This document shows, piece by piece, positions 17,098 to 26,075 of a stretch of DNA of 64,000 nt (position 1 is its first letter; each line of letters begins with the position of its first letter). The translations under genes and the position numbers were made by a program. This stretch comes from DASPWW01 sp963803425 (GTDB lineage Bacteria; Actinomycetota; Thermoleophilia; Solirubrobacterales; 70-9). Under the pieces are notes generated by a model. The model saw only the letters and a program-made list of their open reading frames with translations. It was not told where the DNA came from and made no database searches. Location of the stretch: positions 1,178,001 to 1,242,000 of the forward strand of contig CAWDMA010000001.1 of NCBI GenBank assembly GCA_963803425.1, written 5' to 3'.

Positions 17098-17672
17098 CAT
17101 CCGGTGCCACCGCCGCCGCCCGCAGCAGCGCCGCGCGGGCAGTGCCCGCGCCGGCCCCTGCACGCCGCCCGGCCCCGCGCCGCGTCCCGGCACCGCGCCG
17201 GGCTCCCGCGAGGCGCTCCCGCGGCGCCACGCCGGCCGCCGGGATCCCGATCGCCGCCGCACGCCGCACGGCCGGCGCGGTCGGGGAGATCGCCGACTCG
17301 GGGCTGATCTTCCGGCTCACCCGGGGGCGACTGTGGATCGGCGTGCTCGCGGTTCTGCTGGTCGGGATCGTCGGCCTGAACGTGTTCAGCCTCACGTTCT
17401 CGAGCTCTGCCGGACGGCTCGCCGAGCGCAGCCAGAAGCTCGAGCGCGAGAACTCGGTGCTGCGCGCGAGGCTCGCCAAGCGGCTGTCCGGGAAGCGGGT
17501 CCAGGACGCCGCCGCCAGCCTCGGGCTGCAGGTGCCCGACCCCGGCGACATCGTCTACCTGAGTCGCGACGACGGCGACTCCAAGGTCGCCGCGCAGCGG
17601 ATCGCCTCCGGTGAGCTGGATGGGGCGCCGGACCTCGCCGCCGCAGAGACCGGCTACCCGGTCGCGCCCTAG
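17094..17672 (+). CDS. ftsL: FtsL-like septum protein
   Basis: In the ftsL position between rsmH and ftsI, this 192-residue protein has the expected bitopic layout. It has a long Ala/Pro/Arg-rich cytoplasmic N-terminus (about 75 residues), one membrane helix (LWIGVLAVLLVGIVGLNVFSL), then a coiled coil with heptad leucines (LAERSQKLERENSVLRARLA) and a short extracytoplasmic tail. FtsL works with FtsB and FtsQ to activate the septal synthase FtsWI. Sequence conservation in this family is low, so the call rests on topology and gene order. Start GTG 17,094 overlaps the rsmH stop. Confidence 0.82.
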   Translation: MTSGATAAARSSAARAVPAPAPARRPAPRRVPAPRRAPARRSRGATPAAGIPIAAARRTAGAVGEIADSGLIFRLTRGRLWIGVLAVLLVGIVGLNVFSLTFSSSAGRLAERSQKLERENSVLRARLAKRLSGKRVQDAAASLGLQVPDPGDIVYLSRDDGDSKVAAQRIASGELDGAPDLAAAETGYPVAP

Positions 17673-17685
17673 GGGGTCCACGGCG

Positions 17686-19345
17686 GTGCAGTCGATCGAG
17701 CGGCGGATCGGGCTCCTGTTCGCGGCCTTTCTGCTGCTGTTCTGCGTCGTGCTTGTCCGGGCGGCGTGGCTGCAGGGGGTGCGCGGCTCGGAGCTGCGCG
17801 CCGACGCCGTCAGTCAGCAGACCGAGACCGTCACCGTCCCCGGGCTCCGCGGCCGGATCCTCGACCGGGACGGCGAGCAGATCGCGTCCTCCGAGGACGC
17901 GGCGACCGTGTTCGCGACGCCCTACCAGGTGAAGAACCCCGAGCGCGTGGCGAGCAGGCTCGCTCCCGTGCTGAAGGTGTCCCCGTCGGAGATCACCGAC
18001 GCGCTCGCCGATCGCAACTCGGGGTTCGCGTACATCGCCCACAAGGTGGACATCCTCGCCGCCGAGCGGATCCGGAAGATGAAGCTCGACGGGATCGGGA
18101 TCCTCCCGGACAGCCGCCGGATCTACCCGCAGGGTGAGCTCGCCTCGCAGGTGCTCGGCGCCGTCGGTGGGGAGAACGACGGGCTCACTCGGTCTGGAGA
18201 GCCAGTACGAGGACCTGCTGGGCGGCACCGACGGCGAGGCGACCGTCACCCGGGACGCGCTCGGCGACACGATCGAGCGCGACACGGTCCAGGGCGCCTC
18301 GAAGGGCGGCGACCTGAAGCTGACGATCGACTCCGAGATCCAGGCACGCACCGAGGACGTGCTGGCGAACATCGGGCGAACCTACTCGCCGGCTGACGCG
18401 ACGATCGTGGTGATGGACCCGCGCGACGCCGAGGTGCTCGCGCTGGCGAACTGGCCGCGGCTCGACCCGACCGACGTCGGTGACGCCTCCGAGCAGCAGC
18501 TCGCCAACCACGCCACCGGGTTCACCTACGAGCCGGGCTCCACCTTCAAGGCGTTCACGGTGGCCGGCGCGCTCGAGCAGGACGTCGTCAAGCCGAGCAC
18601 CACCTTCGACCTGCCGCCGACGATCCAGGTGGCGGACCGCACGATCGAGGAGCCGCACCCGCGCGGCCCCGTCACCCTGAGCGTCGCCGACATCCTCGCC
18701 CAGTCCTCGAACGTCGGCGCGGTCACGATCGGCCAGCGACTGGGCGCCAAGCACTTCGACCATTGGGTGCGCCGCTTCGGGTTCGACAAGCCGACGGGGA
18801 TCGACTACCCGGGCGAGGAGCGGGGGATCGTCCCGCCGCTGGATCAGTACTCGGGCTCCACGCTCGGCAACATGTCGATCGGCCAGGGTCTATCGGTGAC
18901 CCCGATCCAGATGGCCGCCGCGTACTCGGCGATCGCGAACGGCGGTCGCCTCAAGACGCCCCGCCTGGTCCTGAGGCAGGGCGGCGAGCGGGTCGACCCG
19001 CCGCCCGCGCATCGGGTGATCGACGAGCACACCTCGGAGCAGCTCCGCAGGATGCTCGAGGGCGTGCTGGAGCCGGGCGGCACCGCGAGCGAGGTCGAGG
19101 TGCCCGGCTACACGCTTGCCGGGAAGACCGGCACGGCGGAGAAGGCCGTCGACGGCGGCTACTCGAAGACCGACTTCGTCGCCTCCTTCGTCGGGTTCGC
19201 CCCGGCGCAGCACCCGCAGCTGCTCGTCGCGGTCGTCGTCGACGATCCGCAGGGCGGCGACTACTACGGCGGATCGGTTGCAGCGCCGGCGTTCGGCGAG
19301 ATCGCCACGTTCGCTCTCCCGCACCTCGGGATCCCGCCGGGCTGA
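17686..19345 (+). CDS. ftsI: Penicillin-binding protein FtsI/PBP2 type, frame broken once
   Basis: FtsI is the septal peptidoglycan transpeptidase. The N-terminal membrane anchor IGLLFAAFLLLFCVVLVRAAW leads into a dimerisation domain (RGRILDRDG). The transpeptidase domain has the three active-site motifs: STFK (in EPGSTFKAFT), SSN (in AQSSNVGA) and KTG (in AGKTGTAE). The frame breaks near 18,190; removing one C from ACTCGGTCTG turns the junction into ENDGLTGLESQYEDLLGG, which matches the family exactly. The restored protein is about 552 residues, normal for the family. As with rsmH, I treat this as a sequence error in an essential gene. The GTG start lies 13 bases after ftsL. Confidence 0.9.
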
Positions 19346-19388
19346 GCCGGTCGCGTCGCTGCCGGGCCGGAACCTAGAATCGGCCCCG

Positions 19389-20879
19389 ATGAAGCTCTCG
19401 CAGCTGATCGAGGGCGCGGCCGTGGAGCGGGTTCGGGGTGACGCCGACCCCGACGTGGCCGGCCTCGCCTACGACAACCGCCGGGTCGAGCCGGGGGCGC
19501 TGTTCTTCTGTGTCTCCGGGCTCATCGCCGACGGGCACGAGTTCGCGCCCGACGCCGTCGAGCGCGGCGCCGTCGCCCTGGTCGTGGAGCGGGAGCTGGA
19601 CCTCGACGTTCCGCAGGTCGTGGTCGGCGATGCGCGCGCTGCGATGGGGCCGCTCGCGGTCCGGTTCTTCGGCGACCCGACCGATCGGCTTGCGGTCGTC
19701 GGGGTGACCGGCACGAACGGGAAGACGACGACCGCTTTCCTGACCCGGGGGATTCTGGAGGCTGGCGGCACCCCGACCGGCCTGCTCGGGACGGTGAAGC
19801 GGGTCGTCGGCGGGCTCGAGGAGGAGGTCGTCCGGACCACGCCCGAGGCCATCGACCTGCAGGCGACCTTTCGGCGGATGCTCGACGGCGGCGATCGCGC
19901 CTGCGTGATGGAGGTGTCCTCGCACGCGCTCTCGCTCGGCCGCGCCGCCGGGATCCGGTTCGACGCGAAGGCCTTCACGAACCTGACCCAGGACCACCTC
20001 GACTTCCACACCGACATGGAGGAGTACTTCGCGGCGAAGCGGATGCTGTTCGTCGCCGCACAGGACGGCGCCGCGCCGACTCCGGGAACGGCCGTGATCA
20101 ACGCCGCCGATCCGTACGGAAGCCGGCTGATCGACGACCTCCGGGGGGCCGGCGCCCCACTCACCACCTTCTCCGCGGCGGGCACGGAGGCGGACCTCCG
20201 CGCGCTCGACGTCGAGTTCGACGCGGCCGGCTCCCGCTTCACCTGCGCCGGGCCGTCCGGCGAGGTCGCGGTCGAGATCCCGCTCCCCGGCGACTTCAAC
20301 GTCGCCAACGCGCTCGGGGCGATCGCGGCGGCCGGCGCGCTCGGGGTCGAGGTCGAGGCGGCGGCGGCGGCGCTCGCTGGGGTGGAGCGGGTCCCCGGCC
20401 GGTTCGAGCCGGTGGACGAGGGCCAGCCGTTCGCGGTGCTGGTCGACTACGCCCACACGCCCGACTCGCTCGACAACGTCCTGCGCGCCGCCCGCCGGGT
20501 GACCGAGGGAAGGGTGCTGTGCGCGTTCGGGTGCGGCGGCGACCGGGACCGCGACAAGCGCCCGCAGATGGGCAGGATCGCGGCCGAGCTCTCCGACCTG
20601 TGCTTCGTCACCTCCGACAACCCCCGCGGCGAGCGCCCCGAGTCGATCATCGCCGAGATCCTCGACGGGGTCGAGGACCGCGCGGCGGTGGTGGTGGAGC
20701 CGGACCGGCGCGCCGCGATCACGCTGGCGCTGTCCGCAGCCCGCCCGGGCGACACTGTTGTGATCGCCGGCAAGGGACACGAGCAGGGGCAGGAGTTCGA
20801 GCGCGGCCGAAAGCTCCCGTTCGACGACCGCGAGGTTGCGGCGGCGGAGCTGCGGCGGCTGAGGACGGCGGCCCCGTGA
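19389..20879 (+). CDS. murE: UDP-MurNAc-L-Ala-D-Glu:meso-diaminopimelate ligase
   Basis: MurE adds the third residue of the peptidoglycan stem peptide. The 496-residue protein has the Mur ligase ATP motif GVTGTNGKTTTAFL, the substrate segment VMEVSSHALSLGRAAG, AFTNLTQDHLDFH, and VDYAHTPDSLDNVL in the C-terminal domain. The residue-specificity loop reads SDNPRGERP: the DNPR motif is that of enzymes selecting meso-diaminopimelate over lysine, so this organism probably has DAP-type wall peptides. Length and start (ATG 19,389) are typical. A 43-base gap separates it from ftsI. Confidence 0.95.
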   Translation: MKLSQLIEGAAVERVRGDADPDVAGLAYDNRRVEPGALFFCVSGLIADGHEFAPDAVERGAVALVVERELDLDVPQVVVGDARAAMGPLAVRFFGDPTDRLAVVGVTGTNGKTTTAFLTRGILEAGGTPTGLLGTVKRVVGGLEEEVVRTTPEAIDLQATFRRMLDGGDRACVMEVSSHALSLGRAAGIRFDAKAFTNLTQDHLDFHTDMEEYFAAKRMLFVAAQDGAAPTPGTAVINAADPYGSRLIDDLRGAGAPLTTFSAAGTEADLRALDVEFDAAGSRFTCAGPSGEVAVEIPLPGDFNVANALGAIAAAGALGVEVEAAAAALAGVERVPGRFEPVDEGQPFAVLVDYAHTPDSLDNVLRAARRVTEGRVLCAFGCGGDRDRDKRPQMGRIAAELSDLCFVTSDNPRGERPESIIAEILDGVEDRAAVVVEPDRRAAITLALSAARPGDTVVIAGKGHEQGQEFERGRKLPFDDREVAAAELRRLRTAAP

Positions 20880-20895
20880 GAGGCGTCGGGGCATC

Positions 20896-22272
20896 GTGAT
20901 CAGGCTCGACCCCGAGGCGATCGCCTCGGCCGCCGGGGCCGAGATCCTGCGCAGGGGCGGCTCGGACCACCCCGAGCGGGGGCTGACCGACTCGCGCGAA
21001 GCGCGCGGGGGCGAGCTGTTCTTCGGCCTGCCCGGCGAGCACGCCGACGGCGGCCGGTACGCGGCAGACGTGCTCGGCGCCGGGGCGTGGGGAGTCGTCG
21101 TCGCGCCGGAGTGGGCCCGGGAGCTGGCGATCGCCGACGAGCCCGCGGGTTGGGTGCTCGGGGCCCCCGACCCGACCGGGGCGCTGCAGCGCGTCGCCAG
21201 GGCATGGCGCCGGGAGCTGGGCTGTTCGGTCGTCGGGGTGACAGGGTCGACCGGAAAGACCTCGGTGAAGGACATCTGCCGGGCGATCCTGCCCTACAGG
21301 GTCCATGCCAGCCCCGAGAACTACAACACCGAGATCGGGCTCCCGCTCACCCTGCTGGCGGCGCCGGAGCGGCCCGAGACCGAGGTGATCGTGCTTGAGA
21401 TGGCGATGCGGGGGATGGGCCAGATAGGCGAGCTTTGCGCAATCTCGGAGCCCGACGTGGGCGCGATCACGAACGTCGGCCCGGTCCACCTGGAGCTGCT
21501 CGGGACTCTCGACGCGATCGCGGAGGCGAAGGCCGAGATCCTCCGGGGCGTGGGGGAGAGCGGAAAGGTGGTGGTGCCCGCCGACGCCGAGGCGCTCGAG
21601 CCCCACCTGCACGACCGGCTCGTCACGTTCACCTTCGGGCCGGGCGGCGACGTGTTCGCGCTCCGCTCCCGGGTCGAGGACGGCTCCACGATCGCGACGG
21701 TGGGGACCCCGGAGGGCGAGCAGGAGTTCCGGTTCCCGTTCGACGAGGCGCACAACCTGACCAACGCGCTCGCCGCGATCGCGATCGGGCTGGCGCTCGG
21801 CGCCGAGCCCGCGGCCATGGCCCAGCGGGCGCCGGAGATAGTCTTCTCGCGCCTCCGCGGCGAGCGGCTCGAGCTGCGCGACGGGATTGTGATCGTCAAC
21901 GACTGCTACAACGCCAACCCGGTCTCGATGCGGGCGGCGCTCGACCACCTCGCGTCGATACCCGGAGGCGGACGCCGCGTCGCCGTGCTCGGCGAGATGG
22001 CGGAGCTCGGTCCGGAGGGGCCCGTGTACCACCGCGAAATCGGCGCGCACGCGCGGGCGCTCGGGATCGAGCCGATCGTCGGCGTCGGCGAGCTCGCCCA
22101 CGAGTACGCGCCCGACGAGTGGGCCCCAGACGCCCGCACGGCGGTCTCGGTGGCGCACGCGGTGCTCGACGCGGACGACACAGTGCTCGTGAAGGGATCG
22201 CGCTCGGTCGGCCTCGAGCTGGTCAGCGACGAGCTTATGGCGATCCGCGCCCCGCGGCGCGAGCAGGGGTGA
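20896..22272 (+). CDS. murF: UDP-MurNAc-tripeptide:D-Ala-D-Ala ligase
   Basis: MurF completes the pentapeptide by adding D-Ala-D-Ala. The 458 residues include the ATP-binding loop GVTGSTGKTSVKD, ENYNTEIGLPLTLL, VLEMAMRGMGQI, ITNVGPVHLELL, and in the C-terminal domain IVNDCYNANPVSMRAAL and AVLGEMAELG, all typical of MurF. Start GTG 20,896 lies 16 bases after murE. The last codons overlap the mraY start as GTGA at 22,269, so the two are translationally coupled. Confidence 0.95.
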   Translation: MIRLDPEAIASAAGAEILRRGGSDHPERGLTDSREARGGELFFGLPGEHADGGRYAADVLGAGAWGVVVAPEWARELAIADEPAGWVLGAPDPTGALQRVARAWRRELGCSVVGVTGSTGKTSVKDICRAILPYRVHASPENYNTEIGLPLTLLAAPERPETEVIVLEMAMRGMGQIGELCAISEPDVGAITNVGPVHLELLGTLDAIAEAKAEILRGVGESGKVVVPADAEALEPHLHDRLVTFTFGPGGDVFALRSRVEDGSTIATVGTPEGEQEFRFPFDEAHNLTNALAAIAIGLALGAEPAAMAQRAPEIVFSRLRGERLELRDGIVIVNDCYNANPVSMRAALDHLASIPGGGRRVAVLGEMAELGPEGPVYHREIGAHARALGIEPIVGVGELAHEYAPDEWAPDARTAVSVAHAVLDADDTVLVKGSRSVGLELVSDELMAIRAPRREQG

Positions 22273-23282
22273 GCGTGCCGGCGGCCCCCGTCGCAGCAAC
22301 GGTCTCGATCGACCGCGGCGAGGTGCTGATCGCCGGGATGGCGGCGATGCTGATCTGCATCTTCCTGGGGCCGAAGTTCATCGAGTGGATCCGGGTGCGC
22401 GAGTTCGGACAGCAGATTCGCGAGGAGGGTCCACAGGGCCACCACACCAAGGCGGGGACGCCGACGATGGGTGGGCTGATCATCTTCGTCGCGATCGCGG
22501 TCCCGTACCTCGTTCTGTCCCGGCGCGACACCCAGAGCCTCGCGGTGTTCGGCGTCGCGGTCGCGTGCGCGGGGATCGGGTTCGCTGACGACTGGGTCAA
22601 GATCTCGAAGCGGCGCTCGCTCGGTCTCGCGGCGCGGTGGAAGGTGCTGGTCCAGATCGCACTCGCGGTGGCGCTGTGGTGGGTGGCCACCCATGAGGTG
22701 GGGCTGGACTCGCGGATCGAGGTGCGGATCCTGGACGCCGAGATCCACATCGGGCCGGCCCTGTACGTGCTCCTGATCCTGCTCGTGATCCTTGGAACCA
22801 GCAACGGCGTCAACCTCACCGACGGCCTCGACGGCCTCGCCGCGGGGTCGTGCGCGATCGTGTTCCTCGCCTACACCGCGATCACGATCACGAACGGCCA
22901 GGAGGGGCTGGCGGTGCTGTCCGCGACGCTGGTCGGCGCCTGCGTCGGGTTCCTGTGGTTCAACTCGTTCCCGGCCACGGTTTTCATGGGCGACACCGGG
23001 TCGCTCGGCCTCGGGGGAGCGATCGGTGGGCTCGCCGTGATGACCCAGACCGAGCTGCTCCTGATCATCCTGGGCGGGATCTTCGTGATCGAGGCGCTGT
23101 CGGTGGCGATCCAGGTGATCGCGTTCAAGCTGTTCCGGCGCCGGGTGCTGCTGATGGCCCCGATCCATCACCACTTCGAGCTGATGGCGTGGTCCGAGAC
23201 CAAGATCATGCTGCGGTTCTGGATCATCGCCGCGGTGTTCGCGGGGATCGGGTACACGCTGTACCAGAACTCGCTCGGGTAG
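22269..23282 (+). CDS. mraY: Phospho-MurNAc-pentapeptide transferase MraY
   Basis: MraY forms lipid I from UDP-MurNAc-pentapeptide and undecaprenyl phosphate. This 337-residue protein has about ten membrane segments and the family's cytoplasmic motifs: GHHTKAGTPTMGG, FADDWVKI, NLTDGLDGLAAG (catalytic Asp residues), FMGDTGSLGLGG and the magnesium/substrate loop PIHHHFEL. Start GTG 22,269 is in-frame with VSVPAAPVAATVS and overlaps the murF stop. The gene is followed by a 46-base gap and murD. Confidence 0.95.
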   Translation: MSVPAAPVAATVSIDRGEVLIAGMAAMLICIFLGPKFIEWIRVREFGQQIREEGPQGHHTKAGTPTMGGLIIFVAIAVPYLVLSRRDTQSLAVFGVAVACAGIGFADDWVKISKRRSLGLAARWKVLVQIALAVALWWVATHEVGLDSRIEVRILDAEIHIGPALYVLLILLVILGTSNGVNLTDGLDGLAAGSCAIVFLAYTAITITNGQEGLAVLSATLVGACVGFLWFNSFPATVFMGDTGSLGLGGAIGGLAVMTQTELLLIILGGIFVIEALSVAIQVIAFKLFRRRVLLMAPIHHHFELMAWSETKIMLRFWIIAAVFAGIGYTLYQNSLG

Positions 23283-23328
23283 CGGGCAGGCGGGGCGGAG
23301 GTTCGGTCCCGGGGGCGAAACTAGGCGT

Positions 23329-24684
23329 GTGAGCGTGCGCCCCGACCTCCCACACGGCCCCTTCCTGGTCACCGGCCTGGCGCGCTCGGGCAGCGCAGTC
23401 GCCCGGGCGCTCGTGGCGCGCGGGGAGGAGGTGATCGGGACGGACTCGGGGCATCCGCAGCCCGCGGAAGGGCTCCGGGGCGCCGGCGTCGAACTTGATC
23501 TGGATGCGGACGGCGTCCGCCACCTGGAGCGTGTGCGCTGCCTGGTCAAGAGCCCGGGGGTGCCCCAGGACGCCCCCGTGGTCGCCGCTGCGCGCGAGCG
23601 CGGGCTACCCGTGCTCGGTGAGCTCGAGGTGGGGTGGCGGATGATCCCCAACCGCACCGTCGCCGTCACCGGGACGAACGGGAAGACCACGGTCACCGAG
23701 CTGATCGGCCACCTGTACCGCGAGGCGGGGCTGCCGGTCGAGGTCGCGGGCAACGTCGGCACCCCGCTCGCCTCGCTGGCCGGCGGGCTGGCGAGTGACG
23801 CGACCGTCGTGTGCGAGTGCTCCAGCTTCCAGCTCGAGGACACGGAGCACTTCGCCCCGGAATGCGCCACCTTCCTCAACTTCGCCCCCGACCACCTCGA
23901 TCGCCACGCCACCCTGGACGCCTACCTGGACGCGAAGCTGCGGATATTCGCGAACCAGGGAAACGACGACGACGCTGTCTACAGCCTCGACGAGCCCGCG
24001 CTCCGCGGCCGCGACCTGGGCGGGTGCGCGCGCCGGGTTCCGTTCTGCGCAGCCGACGCCCGGGACCCCGATTGCGCTGCGTCCGTTCGCGCAGGAGTGA
24101 TCTTCTGGGGTGACGATGCGCTGATCCAGGCCGGGGAGCTCTCCCTGCTCGGGCCGCACAACGTCGCCAACGCGCTCGCGGCGGCGACCGCCGCGCTCGC
24201 GATGGGCGTCCCCCGTGACGCTGTCGCCGCCGGGCTGCGCAGCTTCCGCGGCGTCCCGCACCGGCTGGAGCCGGTCGCCGAGATCGACGGCGTCACGTTC
24301 GTGAACGACTCCAAGGCGACGAACGTCGCGGCCGCCGCGGCGGCGCTGCGCTCGTTCGAGCGCGGCGTGCACGCGATCCTCGGCGGCTCGCCGAAGGGCG
24401 AGAGCTTCGAGTCGCTCGTCGCGCCGGTGGCGGAGCAGTGTGTCGCGTGCTACCTGATCGGCGAGGCTGCGGCGCGCCTCCGCCGCGACCTCGAGCCGGT
24501 CCGCACCGCGGGCGTCGAGCTGCGCGACGAGGGAGACCTCGAGGCTGCTGTGCGCGCCGCGCACGTCGCCGCCAAGCCGGGCGAGGTCGTGCTGCTCGCC
24601 CCGGCCTGCGCCAGCTTCGACTCCTACCGCGACTTCGAGGCCCGCGGCGAGCACTTCCGCGAGATCGTCCAAAGACTCCGATGA
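23329..24684 (+). CDS. murD: UDP-MurNAc-L-Ala:D-Glu ligase
   Basis: MurD adds D-glutamate to UDP-MurNAc-L-Ala in the cytoplasm. The 451-residue sequence has an N-terminal Rossmann-like domain (FLVTGLARSGSAVARAL), the ATP motif AVTGTNGKTTVTELI, CECSSFQLEDTEHFAPE, FLNFAPDHLDRH, and C-terminal VNDSKATNVAAAAAAL, ILGGSPKGE and LLAPACASFD. The start GTG 23,329 is the first in-frame start after mraY. The stop overlaps the ftsW ATG (ATGA, 24,681). Confidence 0.94.
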   Translation: MSVRPDLPHGPFLVTGLARSGSAVARALVARGEEVIGTDSGHPQPAEGLRGAGVELDLDADGVRHLERVRCLVKSPGVPQDAPVVAAARERGLPVLGELEVGWRMIPNRTVAVTGTNGKTTVTELIGHLYREAGLPVEVAGNVGTPLASLAGGLASDATVVCECSSFQLEDTEHFAPECATFLNFAPDHLDRHATLDAYLDAKLRIFANQGNDDDAVYSLDEPALRGRDLGGCARRVPFCAADARDPDCAASVRAGVIFWGDDALIQAGELSLLGPHNVANALAAATAALAMGVPRDAVAAGLRSFRGVPHRLEPVAEIDGVTFVNDSKATNVAAAAAALRSFERGVHAILGGSPKGESFESLVAPVAEQCVACYLIGEAAARLRRDLEPVRTAGVELRDEGDLEAAVRAAHVAAKPGEVVLLAPACASFDSYRDFEARGEHFREIVQRLR

Positions 24685-26075
24685 GCGCCCTCGCCCACCG
24701 CGGACGGATCGGCGGCCGGCGCGCGGCGGCGAAGCCCCGGCGCCGCACCGCCAGCACCCCGGTCGAGTACTCCCTGTTGCTCACCGCGACGCTGTGCCTG
24801 CTCGCGTTCGGCGCGGTGATGGTGTTCAGCGCCAGCTCCACGAACGAGGTGCTCGGCGGCAGCGGTGACGGCGCCCAGTTCCTGAAGCGGACGGTCCTGT
24901 TCGGCGGCCTCGGGCTGCTGGTGATGCGGTTCCTGTCGATCCGCGGCCTCCGCGGCGTCCGCAGCGTGACGCCGGCACTGCTGCTGATCTCCTTCGTCCT
25001 GCTGGTCGCGGTGATGGTCCCCGGCGTCGGGACGCAGGTGAACGGCGCCAGCCGGTGGATCGTCGCCGGACCGATCCAGGTGCAGCCTTCCGAGCTCGCG
25101 AAGCTGGCGCTGATCCTGTACGGGGCCCACCTGATCGCGGCCCGCCCGCAGACGGTCCGCAACCTGCGCACGATGTTCCCGTACCTGGCGGTGGTCGCGG
25201 TCGCGTGCGGGCTGATCGTGGCGGAGCCCGATCTGGGGAGCGGGCTGGTGGCGGGCTTCACCGTCGCCGTGCTGCTGATCGCGGGCGGGGCCCGGATCCG
25301 CCACCTGGCGCTGGTCGCGGTCGGGCTGCTGGGCGCGGTGGCGTTCGCCGTCGTGCTGGAGCCCTACCGGCAGGAGCGGCTGATTGGGTTCCTGCACCCG
25401 GCCGCGGATGCGGCCGGCGCCGGGTTCCAGGGGATCCAGGCCTCGATCGCGCTCGGCTCCGGCGGGATCTTTGGCGTCGGGCTCGGTGAGAGCGTCCAGA
25501 AGGCCTCTTACCTGCCCGAGGCGCACACGGACATGATCGCCGCCGTGATCGGGGAGGAGCTGGGGCTGCTCGGGATGATCGTGCTGGTCGGCCTGTTCGG
25601 GCTGTTCGCGTATGCGGGCTTTCGGACCGCGCAGCGGGCGCGGGACCGGTACGGAAAGCTGCTCGCCACCGGGCTCACCTCGCTGATCCTGGTGCAGACG
25701 ATCGTCAACCTGTTCGCGGTGCTGGGGCTGGCGCCGCTGACGGGCGTGCCGCTCCCGTTCGTCTCGTACGGGAACAGCAGTCTGCTGGTGATGCTGGCGG
25801 CCGTCGGGCTGATGCTGAACATCGCCCGCGGTGGGCGCGCCCCGGCGCCCGCCACGGCGCGCACGCCGCGGGTCGCGCGCACCTCCCGGCAACGGTCCGC
25901 TGCGGGCGGTCGCCGGGCGGCTGGTGCGAGACTGCGGGTGCTCGACGGCGGCCTCGCGCCGGCGGTCGAACAAAAGGGAAGGCAACTGGGCGGTGGCAAC
26001 GGTCGTCATAGCAACGGGCGGAACCGCCGGACACGTGGTCCCGGCGCTCGCCGTCGCAGACGCGCTGCGCGGTAG
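24681..26075 (+). CDS. ftsW: Septal peptidoglycan polymerase FtsW (SEDS family)
   Basis: FtsW polymerises lipid II glycan strands together with FtsI. It has about ten membrane helices, with SEDS landmarks VMVFSASS, QVNGASRWI (periplasmic loop), IQVQPSELAKLALI, EPDLGSGLV, GGIFGVGLGESVQK, PEAHTDMIAAVIGEELGLLG and GVPLPFVSYGNSS. The Arg/Gly-rich C-terminal tail of about 75 residues runs 83 bases into murG in another frame. That overlap is unusual in length; a shifted stop is possible, but the tail up to about AVEQKGRQL looks natural. ATG 24,681 overlaps the murD stop. Confidence 0.94.
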   Translation: MSALAHRGRIGGRRAAAKPRRRTASTPVEYSLLLTATLCLLAFGAVMVFSASSTNEVLGGSGDGAQFLKRTVLFGGLGLLVMRFLSIRGLRGVRSVTPALLLISFVLLVAVMVPGVGTQVNGASRWIVAGPIQVQPSELAKLALILYGAHLIAARPQTVRNLRTMFPYLAVVAVACGLIVAEPDLGSGLVAGFTVAVLLIAGGARIRHLALVAVGLLGAVAFAVVLEPYRQERLIGFLHPAADAAGAGFQGIQASIALGSGGIFGVGLGESVQKASYLPEAHTDMIAAVIGEELGLLGMIVLVGLFGLFAYAGFRTAQRARDRYGKLLATGLTSLILVQTIVNLFAVLGLAPLTGVPLPFVSYGNSSLLVMLAAVGLMLNIARGGRAPAPATARTPRVARTSRQRSAAGGRRAAGARLRVLDGGLAPAVEQKGRQLGGGNGRHSNGRNRRTRGPGARRRRRAAR

